DNA of 64,000 bases from the NCBI GenBank assembly GCA_029948255.1, contig JALIZF010001830.1, forward strand, positions 310,001-374,000, in the 5' to 3' direction. Of the stretch, positions 30,601 through 43,500 are shown piece by piece. The position numbers and the translations under genes were made by a program. Below the pieces are notes generated by a model. The model was not told the origin of the DNA and made no database searches. It saw nothing but the letters and a program-made list of their open reading frames with translations. The stretch's first letter is position 1. Each line of letters opens with the position of its first letter. The stretch comes from Telmatactis stephensoni. Lineage: Eukaryota > Cnidaria > Anthozoa > Actiniaria > Isophelliidae.

Positions 30601-33600
30601 AAAATTGGCTAACAAACCTGTGATTTTTCCCTCTGACAAAAAGGTTTGGTGTCCACAAAGGTAATGGTGCATTTAGAAGAACATTAAGTATAAAGTGATT
30701 AGGTGTTTGTACTTTAGGATCTGAAACAGTCAAGTAACATTTAAACATTAAAATAATAGGCATTCTAAGGAGAAAATTATCTCTCTTTTGTTTCACCAGG
30801 TAAACATTATTAGGCTCTATTCAATTTCCTCTCACAAGTTTTAGCTCTCACAATCTGTATTTTCAATATTCTTACCTCCAACTGGGGTTTGACTTAGAAT
30901 GATAAATTGGTCCTACCCCTGTGTTCCGAACCTGACAGTGAAACAAAATACAACAAAATTAGAACAGATGTCTATTAAACCAGGTATCTAAACAACAACA
31001 ACAACAACAACAACAGTAGCAACAACAACAACAACAACAATAATAATCGCAAAAACAATAGTTTCAAAACAACAACAATGCACCACACACAGTCCCAACT
31101 GCCATTATGATGAGTGGAATGAAATCCTTACTGCAAAAATAATTTTGTGTATTGAATTGCAATAATGTTAGGGATTTGCTGTTCTTACCAGCAATGACAA
31201 CAACCGACTTGTTTTGTGTACCAAGATATTTCAGGAGAATCACCTACCTGCGGATTTGGGGTTCCAATGATAATCTCAATAATAAAATCATTTACACTCG
31301 GTAAGTAGTAAAATACACCTATGGAAAATTATTGGTAATATTAATAATGTTTACAACCAATATATTCTAATGACTGATAACATCTACAGCAGATTTCATA
31401 TGAGTGTGAAACAGACCACACTGTGCCCTGGCCATGCCAGTGCCGTGTTGTCTATAAAGCATTCGAAATTCCTGCCAGAACCATACAGTGACTGTGTGGT
31501 GCCATTTTCACAGTCATACTAAATCTAATCAACTAATAATTAATGACACACACAACTAACCCATTAATGACGTTCGAAGTTGTAGACACAGCACAAGTAA
31601 TTGTAATGCTTCTGCAACAATTACAACATCCTGAAAACACAACAAAATGATCATCAATTGAAATTATCACATGCATCTAATGATGCAATTAGCTGTTGAA
31701 CAAGGATGTAAGACAATCATCAGCCTTGCTCCTAATTCATTTATAATTTAACAAATCAATTCCATTTTTCCATGCATCTGTACTCTAAAAGATGCACAGA
31801 TGACGTCAAAATGTTGTAAGAACAAAAAAGAATGCCATGAGATGAAGTCTATTCGTCAAGAGTACAGACTCATGGAAAAATGGAATATATTTCTTTTTAT
31901 ATAATATTAATTGAAACATTGCAACCAATCAGAACGCAGGTAAGATTCAATGACATTATCTACGTATGTGTACTGTAATCACACACAGTTCTTGACCAAT
32001 CAGAGCACGTTTAATATACCAATTATATATAAAAGCTAATGACACTCATGACAATTAAATTGCTTTACCTTGTTTGTAACTTCTAATGTATTGGATGAAA
32101 TACTGGATCGAAAAGATGTCAAAGAGTCAGAGTCACTAGCTCCTCCCCCATCATCATCAGAACTCTGACTAGACAGTCTCTGTCTACCCCCGGCAAGGTG
32201 AATTCTTCCTGCAGCTGCTGCCCAGGCTACTCTCATTAAACAAGCAATGGTTTCAGCGAAATCATCTCTATTCATTGTCTGAAAGAAAATACAATATATT
32301 GATGCTTGAAATGTGGTCTGAAATGCTTTGAAGACACATCGAGTGATTTTGCCAATCCATCCCACATCCAAATAAGTGAACACACCCTAGTTGTTTTAGA
32401 CACTGGGGGGCCATAACCTTTATGTATAATTTGCATATCATGCCAGTACCTCAATGGCTGCACGCACAGTAGGATGGACATCATCAATCATACTGCTGGA
32501 CCGAGGTCTCTTGGGCTCAACTGATGAGTCATTAAGATCAAGATCCATGGTTGCCATGGAAAGGGGTGATGTTGCTATGGTAGCTGTTTCTCTGTGGGTA
32601 GGCGATGATGGAATGGTGAAGGAATTCTCTGATGATTGACCACATAGAAGAAATCTGAAAAATAACGCAGAAAAAGGTTGGTTGACAGTAACTCACTAAT
32701 CCCTTTTCTCTGGTTGATTCCCACTAATTTGTCAATGATCAATGCTACCAACATGGTGATTTATCAACCTCAACCCCAACTTTTCCCCTTACCAAGACAG
32801 CCATTAACACATGATTGACTTTTGGCAGTGAGCAAGTAACTAGTTGATAGCTTGTGGTGGCTCGCTACTTTATACAGGTTTGGATGAGAAGTGAATGCTT
32901 GCCTAACTCAATTATGAACTATTACCTTGCAAGTTGTAAACAAATTGAATAACAATCACGGCGTATTTCAGTATCAACATCAGTAGGAAACATGTCCTTT
33001 TGAAGAATGTTGACAACAATACTGCAAAGGAGAACAGTTATAAATTAGATTAGAATATCCATTTCAAAGTATGCAATCCAAGGCAACAAATTTAACTTCA
33101 AAAGGTAGTTCTTACTCAAGTCCTGATGCCGCAAGAAAGTTCTCTTTGAAAGCCCTGGCACTTGCACCACCATCTCTATGCTGAGTTGGCATAAGCTTGC
33201 TGCTAAGGACCTGCAAGAAAAACTTGTATGATATTATATCTGGCATTTATAACTTACACTGTAGCATCAGATAGTGTACATCATCATCATCACCATCATT
33301 AGCAGCAGCAGCAGCATCATCAGCATCATCATTGACATCATACCTCCAGGTTGTATAGAACTCTAAAAGGAGACATTCCAGCAGCAGTACATCTAAACAT
33401 GTTTTTAAGGTTGGTAGTTGTAGGTACTACACCACTAGATTCATCCATTGGTGACCCTCCAGTAGTACAGGTAAGAGTGAACTACAAACAAGATTATAAA
33501 TGACAGACTTTAAATCAATAACTCTCATAGAATAATAGAGAAATGGTTTGACTAAGGGATTTGAAACTGGCAAAAATGAGGTTTACAAGTAGACTTTATA

Positions 33601-34552
33601 GTTACTGTAAAACGATGGATGGATGATTTTGAAGAGGTGAACATAATTTGTGTACGTCATTTGTGTACACATCATTTGTATGTGTGTGGGATGGGTGGGT
33701 GGGTGGGTGTGGAGGGGGGGGGGGGTGCATGTGTGTGTGTGTGACCTACCTGTTGCCCAATAGAATCCAAAGCTTCTTGTACAACAGGGTCAGTAGGAAG
33801 TAACATTAGCAGTCTTTGAACATGGGACGTTATACTATATAAGAAGAAATAAATAAAATAAGATACCTTTATTTCATGAGAATAGAAAAATAGTAAACAA
33901 TTATACCAAATTGTGGCCCTCAAATTCCATGCAAATATTTCTATTTATTCATCTTTTTTTTCCTTTTTTCTCTCTTCCATTCTTATAACTTCATTTCTCA
34001 CCTTGGTTCTTCTAGTTCAGCTAATTGATACAGTTTATCAAAAGCTCGGCATTCAGTTGACATGATAACACCTGGCATTATACGTTCCTACAGGACAAAA
34101 TAATCCCAGTTATACATCAAGAACGAAAAGTACTAAAACTTATGCTTAAAAATCATTTTCACTTCTGATAATTACTAACTACAGATAATGATAAAAATAA
34201 TGATGCCAACAACCTTTTGTGTCTATAAAAATGTTATTTAGGTACAAAACTCCCTTATGAAAAGAATGCCAAAAAGGTTTACCTGTTCCAGGGCATATGC
34301 TTGTCGATTACATCCACTAGCCGATCCCTGCATACATGAAGTACCATGATATTTAGTGGTTGGAACAGTTATTGAAACACTGGGAAGGCTCACATGGTCT
34401 GACAATGTGTGTGATCTTGGATTTTGGTTTGATATTTGATTTTACAGTGTAAGTTTTTCAATAGATTCTAGTCATTTTAAGGAAGAAGTTGGGCTTTTAA
34501 CAAAGATTAAGTATATTGCTATTACCAGAAACCTTTCAGAAGTTATGAGGAT

Positions 34553-34599
<47 letters not shown>

Positions 34600-37500
34600 C
34601 GTGTTACCTCATCAGTTCTGATATCCTGCATCTGAAACATAAAATAATATTTATTTAGGAACTTAAATCACAGAAAAAGAAAATGGAAAGAGACAAAAAT
34701 AAAGGCAAAAAGAGAATGAAGAAAGGAGAGATAAGATATGTGAATTGATAAAAAGGAAAACCTTAACAGAAGTTAAAAGAAAAAATGACAAGGAAACAAA
34801 ACAAATGCAGTATGATAGAAAAGGAGTTAGAGCAAGATGGCACAAAACAGAGAAAATAATGAAGTAAACAATAATATTATCTACCTCAATCTCATCTTTA
34901 GTAGGTACAGTAGTAACAGTTGCGCCAGTTGTCTTAACAAAAATGATTTGTTCATCTTCAAATTCAAGTTGATACAAAAGTTTGGAGTCTTTTGAAGACA
35001 GTAGCTATAGAAATACATACAAATGAATTTAGCTAATGCGCCTAGTTTTTCTGCAAGTTGTCTAAGTCAATAAAATTAATATAAAAATGGGGCTTTACTG
35101 TAAGGGAAAATCATACCATTTTCTCATTATTGAAAATCTGTACTTGCTCTGGAGTGACATTTAGTCTGCTAGCTATTCTATGGCGTACAGATCGCAATGT
35201 CTCGTTACTATGGCACTGGTGACAAGAAAACGAAACAGTGTTATGAGTTACTTTAAAGTGACTATAGCCTCCACCAGCAACACCACCACCACCACCTTCA
35301 TCATCATCAGTTGTCATGGTCACCCAAAGATGGCTGAAAATTAGGTTAAGTTTTGTGGTGGTACAACTGACATTAGTCATTATCATCATCACCATCATCA
35401 CCTCCACCCAAAGATGTTCAATCAAAATATGGTTATGTTACACAGTTAGATGGCATTAATTATAGCTATCATAAAAAATGAAAGTGCCATCACCTATAAC
35501 TATAGGATATTTTCATCATCATCATCATTGTCATCATCATCATCATCACCACCACCATCTTACTTATCAGAATCAATACACTAAACCCATGTTATATTAT
35601 TATTACCTGTAATGTAATACTTTGTTTAGGAACATCACAGTTGATATTGACTGTCACAGGATGGCCATGAAATGATGCACCATGGGGAAGAAGAGTTCTA
35701 GGACCAGCATGGAGATCCTGTGGTAGATAGATGTACATTTGGTATTATTATATCCACATCCACTGGATATGAGCAATCGCGCACTCTGATTGGTTCCTCT
35801 ACTACTAGGCTATCAGCTCATATCCCGTGAGTAGAGAAAATCAAAATGGCGGAGCATTTTGCCGAACTAACTGAGGACGAAATAAAATCTTTACTAGAAA
35901 ACAAAACTCCAAAAAATACAAAAAAAAGCAACAAAGTCTGGAATGAAAGTATTTGATGGTAAGAAGTACATTATTTTATTTTTCAATGATTATTAATACA
36001 GATTTTTACCCAAAATCTACTGTCTCTGTCGCTATTTGCTGGTTCATAGTGTTTACAGTCCTCATGCCGGCTAATTATAAACACTTTTTTGACCTTTTTT
36101 ATTGTAGACTGGTTCCAGAGCTCAAATAAATTTGACAAATATATCACCGAGATGTCCAAAACTGAGTTAAATAGCTGCTTAAAACTATTTTACGGCTTGA
36201 TTACTGTTTCGTGCGATTTGTCACGTCCTCGAAAACTGGAAGTAATCTTTAACAATTATTTTTCCATTAATATTTTTTAAACTTGAAAATAATTAAAATT
36301 ATATTTTTCTCAGAATCCAGTGGATGTGGATATAATAAAACAATTATTCCACTCAATCTCCTCGTCCATGGCTAATAGCTGACTCGGCGCTGCGCGCCTC
36401 GTCGGCTATGAGCTCATGTACAACTCGATTTCGTGGAATAATTGTTAACTATACAAGAATAGGAGAATGCAAGCGGAAAAGAAAGTCGATTAGCAGTACA
36501 GTACCTCTACGGTAATAATGTAGTGTTCTGCTATCATAAGAAGTCTTTCAATACTTAGTAAATTGTTGGACCTGAAAAAAGAACCATTTTATAACTTAGC
36601 ATTAACTACATTTTGTACCAGTACAATCCTGGATGATAACTAGTGCTGTCACCTCAAATTCCAATTACAGTACTATTAATAATAAATTGTATTTCCCACA
36701 TATTCAGTGTATGTGTGCAGTGTAATGGAGATTTTGCACACTTTGCGTGACACACTGTGACAAGCTTGCCCACCACCAAGCATTTCTATAGAAAAAAGCA
36801 AACTTTGGCCACCCATAACTTTGGTGCTTTTCATCGACACCAGTTCAAAATTTCAACTTTTACTAATTTTGGTGTGCTCTTTTCAAATATTATATTTTTG
36901 TTGGATTGAAATTAAAAATGTCATGGTGATGTCATGCAAATTATGCAATTAAATCTCCATTACAGTATATCTAATCATGATGTGTGCATATTTCAATGGG
37001 TCTGTGACTGACCTAACAATAGATGATGGTATAACAGCATCATGTGTGATAGGAACTGTAGCTGCCATAGTAGCTTGAGATGCTGCATGGGATACAGTAC
37101 TGTGACCAAGTACAGACATAATGTGCTGGTAAACACAATAACAAGGTCAACAGAAGAGAATTTGCAAGCACAAAATTCTATTACCAATGAATGATTTGAA
37201 TTACGAGGATATAAGATATCATAGAGAACAGCAGGGTTAGGCTGTTGAGGCAAGGTTTACCTCTAGTCGTTTGTAGCATTCCAGAATAAATTTCTTGTGG
37301 ATATTTAATGAATCCTGAAATTAAGAAACATTTTTCAATAGTTTATACTTTCCAATGTATTACATATCCACCTTTAATAACTAATTCCGAAATCTCACAT
37401 AACCTGTATATCTATTGATCTATTTAATTACAACTACAGTACATGTAAATTGTTGAATTGTTTGTTCATTTTATAATTTGACTTGCTTCATCCATCCATT

Positions 37501-40500
37501 TTTTCATTTTATTATTAATTTATTGATTCATTTTTTCATTAATTCATTTAGTCTGTCCATCCAACAGTCTCAATCATAAGACCATCAGTCCCAGAGTCTG
37601 ATTGTCCATTTGTCTGTCTTTCAGTCAGTCTATCACATTGTATTTGTTTGCTTATACAAAATACTTTACTCACCTTTTTGAGTTTAGGAGACAGCCAAGT
37701 ATAGCTTAATTTAAGTAGAAGTCTTATAGCCAACATTGCTATTTCTTCAGATGGCACCTCTAAGACAATTCTCCACAGGTAATCCAAACCAGTCAGGTCC
37801 ATTTTCTCCACTGTGTAGGTATTGGCTGTCTTCTTTAGCTTGTGCTCATTGTGGTTTACACTTTCAAAGAATGCCTTGAAACACTGAAATCCTTAGAAAG
37901 GAATGGAATAAGATGTAAGAATGATATGATTTTAAAATACTCTACAGTGGAGCTTCCTATTGGCCAAAAATTAACTGGCCACAATAATAGGGTAGCTGTA
38001 TTAAGGGTATTATTACAACACAAGGTGGCTGTGACAGCCTGCACAGCCAGGCTCTCAATGGGAGGGGAGGGGAGGGGGAAGAGGAGGGGATGGGCCTGGG
38101 GAAGTGTGGAAGAAAGGGAGAGCTACCTATAACCCTTAGGTTTCTCGGTTCTCTCGTACACCAGATGACACATATATCTATTGGTCAAAATAGTAAGTTA
38201 CATTTTAGCACAAAAATGAGCAAATCTCTAAAATCTTGTCATAGTGGGTAAAAGAGCTATTGAGTCTAAATTGTATTTAATGATTGCCTGTGAGGTGGGT
38301 GAACTCTTAATAATTTTGGGGTTACATGCAAGCATTATTTGCTTGCCTATTAAAGTTTACCGAGAAGACAATAATGTTTTCAGGTATACTGTACCTTTCA
38401 TAGTTAGTTTACTTGGATCAAGTTTTAGTATTTTGCTGTTAAAGATCTGTGCTTGGGTGTCTGGCTCCAGGTCACACAGTCCTTTATTAAACCAATCAAA
38501 GGCAGTCTGAAAGAATAAGTTAGACAACTTGTACAACAAAGCTTACAGTGATAAACTGTTCTCATGAAACAGTCAAGACATTATTTTCACTGCAGCATCA
38601 TAAGAAATGTCCTCTATTATCCATTTGATAAATCTATCAATGGGTCTGTTGCTTGTATTCATTTCAGTCTAAATGTACACTATAAGATAGTGAAAGCTGA
38701 TTATATGTGGATACAGCCCAAGTTTTACTCTTTCAGGGCCGTAGCCACCATTTAAACATTGGTGTGGCTTTTAAAAGTTGGTCCAGTTTTTTCGTTTTCG
38801 TACACGAATTCACACTTTCAAAACTGCAATGACAAATGGTTCCAATGGTAAAAGTTGGTCCAGTTGAAACCTGACTAACCGTTCTGGTGGCTACAGCCCT
38901 GTCTTTTAGTTGACAAAATAATTATCATGTGATGCCACTGTTTTGATGAGCCACAGTGACTGGCTAAGGATCTATCATACACGTATGATTACAAGCAACA
39001 CAAAAAGAATCTAGAATGTGTACCTCTCTATCAAATTCACAGCTATCAGTGTTAGCAACCAAAGTATCCCATATATCCCTAGCCCTACTCCAGGGAAGAT
39101 ACAGATCAGCTTCTTGTAAAACAAAACCAAGAAACTTAAGGTGGATATAAACACAGTCGGCATGACTATAACGCCCATCAAGCAGGGTGTCTTCCTCAAT
39201 TCCTGATGTCCCAGCAGCTGCTTGGGAAAGCTGATGACAGTGGACAAGGCTGTTTGTTGTCAGCTTGATTAAATCATGGGCCTTGTTTAGTTCTGGTAGA
39301 ATACCCTGGAGATAACAAAATGACATTGTACTTTATATACAATTGCACACCAACTGCAATACATTATTGGTGATTCTCAAACTTGCTTTCCTCACAAATT
39401 CAGAAAATTGTTAGAATCGAGATTTGCACTGAGAAGGAGTTGCACTGCAAAGCAAGGAAGTGCTCTGCCTGAAGAAGTTATGAATTATCAAAATATTTTA
39501 TCAGAACCTTTCCTGAAAATGCAGCTTCAATCAAGAAAATTGATTCCAACAAATTTCTGAATTTGCTCAGGATTAAGGGAGTTTAAAATTTGCCAACAAA
39601 GTTTGTTGTGAACTTCTGAGGTACAGTTTCAGCTTTGGAACTTATGAATGAACTCAACAAAAGTTATATAAAATGCACTGTAAACATGTACTTATGTTTA
39701 AAACACAATGCTTTATATTACTATGGTGTACTGTACCTTATCGTGCTTATTGTACTGTTGTTTTATCATCCCTCTTGTTATCTTCAATAGTTGTCTAATG
39801 GCAGGTACAATCCATACACCCTTCTTAATATCCTCCACACACTTCACAGCATAACTCTTTTTGATCTGTTCCTTAACGGCAAAGGAATCACTAAGAATAT
39901 CAATATGGGATCTCAATGCCTGGTCTACCATATCTGTTGTCAGAGACGGGAGGTGTGATAGACTCCAAAGAAGATCAAGGACTTTTGTGGTGACCTTTCC
40001 AACTCTGGATTCTTTGCCAATTCGTCCAATGAGAAAGAGGAGCTTCTCTTTCATCCTGTCATTTTCCACTTCCCAACTCTGAAACAAAAATAAAGAAATA
40101 AACTTGTTCATAATGTTTATGGGGATCAAACTGAAAAAGTTGCAACATTCACAAAAGGGCCTGGCATCTTGATCATCATCATCATTATTAACACCATCAT
40201 CACCATCATCATCACAGAAAAGAAGTAAAGAAATGAACTTCAATCATAACATTTTATGTGGATCAAATTCAAAAAGGTTACAACTTTGAATAAAGGGCCT
40301 AGCATCTTGATCATCATCATCATCAATCATCATCATCACATTTTACAAGTTTGACATACCTGCTGAATGAGGATAAACAGATGGTCCAGTTGATTAGTGT
40401 TAAACCTCACAGCGGCTGCTGCAAGTATATAGTGAATATTGTCTACTTCTGTAGGGTGTTTGCCAAACTATCAAAAAACCATATTAATAATTATTATTAA

Positions 40501-43500
40501 TACATATTGTAACTATGATGCTGTTTTTGACAAATGAGAAGTGATATTATTACCTGCATTTTCCAAATGATTGTTAGTTCATCAAGTGACAGTCTGGTGC
40601 CCAGAAATTCAACAAGAACTTTTAGCCTGTCACAATATTGGGACTGATGGAGATTACCTGTCAAAAAATAAGAATACCTGCTTTTCAAAAATCCTTAAAA
40701 TAGGTATTTTTCAATATTGCTAGTTCAGATAGTACATTATTACACAATCATTATCATCATCACTTTGAGCTTACTTTCAAAAGCAATAGAGAGAACTTTA
40801 TTTTCAAGAAGCCAATCAAACAGAGTTTCTTGGGGTATACAAAGTTTGCTTGTCTTGTGTCTTTCAGAATCATCTATCAGCTTGCAGACCTAATAGAAAA
40901 CAATAATACTATCAGTACAAGTGCAAACCTTGCCTTGTCTTAATAAATTGTACTGAAATATTCCCCCTAAAAATGAAAAGCTCTGTAAGGAATATGCCCC
41001 TTATAAGGTGGACACTAACAAACACTGTCAAATTTTGCTGTGCTTTTTTCCTACACTGGTATAATTTCTGTGTATAGCAGATAAAAGCAGATACAGTACA
41101 TGTAAGAACTGGTCTAGCATCTTGCAAGTTCATTCTATATGATTCTTTTCCTAGCACTCATATACATAAGGAAATACCTCTTTCAGAGAATTCATCTTGG
41201 CATTAAAGTGTGGAGTTTTCAACATTTTGAGAGCCACTTCAAGCCTTAGTTCATCTACCCCTGGTACTTCTTTATGCCACATTCTCATACACAGTAACTT
41301 AAGGGTCGTCAGCAAGTCATATACCTTTCCTACTTCCTGCAAAATATAATGTTAGTAGCAATGTAATATTCAATAACTCTCACAAAGCAGAAAAATCTAT
41401 AAGTAGACACAGTTCTATGTACAAGATCAATTGTTTGAAAATAAATTTTGCTGAGCGCAGACACACTAATCCAACAAAATGGGACAAAATTGGGCTGTAA
41501 TATCAAGTCCTATTATTTGTGGAATTGCCTCAGTAACATGTCCCTACATTACATGTACCTTTTGCTTCATATTATCATCACTCAGTTCTTGGATATATGC
41601 TATATTCTTTTCAAAAACATTGCTAAATACAACCTAAGAAAAAATATAACAGAAATTATTAATAACAAGAAAACATAAAATTGATGTATTCTTGTTGCTA
41701 TGACAACACCAGGAAAATATTTTTTCACAAATTTTTCACTCTATGAATTCACATGATGTAACCCAGATGATTGGGTTTCCTGTGTAAGGTACAGGGAACC
41801 CACTTAGCTGCAATAAAAGGTATTTATTCTTGTTTACTTACAGGTATAACTTGGACATTTAAATATGCAGCACAAACTCCAATTGGCTTTAACAATGCTG
41901 CTAGCATCTGAAATAAATAACATTTATTTATGGAAATACATACAAAATATATGTGTAGCCCATCAAATCTTATATGCAACATCACCATAGATATTGGTAT
42001 ATAACATTGTGACAAAAAAAAAATATGATGATCTAGCATTCTCAACCCTCAGTTTCCCACCCCTCCTCCATGGAAAGTTTGGACCATGGGTTCCATATAT
42101 TAGGTTGTGGCAATGTTGTATTATTGAAACTTAGTGCGAATTTTATTTACTGGTAATAATGGAAAGTGAAAATATGACTTACAGGAGCAGTAACATTTTC
42201 TTCTGATTCAATAAGTTTACAAATTTCCTCAAAACCACCTTTTTCAGCAAACTAGAAAACAGTAAAATTCTCAACATCAATAAAGTATCCATGGATATAA
42301 CACATTGAGAACCTGAATGAAAAAGTACTTTACCCTGTTTATAATGTTTACCAGCCAGCCATAAGGATCCTGGGTGAATAAATAAGTTATATTGTCAGTC
42401 AATAAATACAAAGAAAAATACTTATTGAAAGCAAGTGAACTTGTAAGTATATATGAATGGGATCAAGTTAGACAAAATGACAAAAGTCTCTAAGGTAAAT
42501 TTATTGAAGAAATCAGTGCAAAGCCAATGTAATTGAACTATGAGTCAGAGAAAATTCTCTCATTACATTTTTTATCAACATAAGGAAGTTGACTTTAGAT
42601 CACAGCTCATGGATGCTGCTGGATCAACTCACCTTATCAGCAGAGTAATAGGAATTCTGTGGACTGACAGCATAACATTTATCCACACCAAATACTTCTT
42701 CAAAGTAGTTCTTATCCCAAGGTTTAGTCCTGTTTTTGAACTGAAACTCAGTATCTGGATCAAAGGCCTGTAAGACAAATAAACAAAGAAATACACTGAA
42801 TTCCCTAAAAAAAAAATCCCAATATGGCAATCAGCCCTTTGAGTTGGAAAGTCCTTTTTGGTGGGCACCCCTGAAAGGTTGACACCTTGAGACAGCCTTG
42901 CATGACAAACACCCTTTGTAAGCAAGACACCCCTGTGTGTTGTACAGTCCTATTTGGTGGACACCCCTGTTCAAGGGACACCTTGAGACACCCATTCCCC
43001 CCATGACACACCTTCCAGCTAATATGGCACCCATATTAGGTAGACCATATGTATAAGGTACTCATGTAAGGAGGACACTCAGTGATGTGAACAGTCCTAT
43101 TTTGTAGACACCTTTTCTCAATGGACACCTTGAAACACCCCTCTAAGGCAGACATCACTGCTAAGATGGCACCCTTGAAACATGAAAAAGACACCCCTGT
43201 GAAGTGGACAGCTCTAATGGGAGGGAACCCTCACTTGGTGAACACTTCGATACATCCAAGGAAGGCAGGGATTCCTGTTATGTAGTCTCCACTCCAATAT
43301 TGAGATGTGACATCCCTGTCGATACTCCCCAGACTTATGTATAGTAGACACTTCTAGGGTGGAGGGGTTGTGGTACATACTCTCTTATTTACAGTATTAT
43401 CTATCAGAATGGTTACGTTACCTGTGTTAATACTTGCAGCAGTCCATAAGGAGGTGGTGTATACTTCAGTCTTACGGCAATTAAATCTATTAATAGACAC

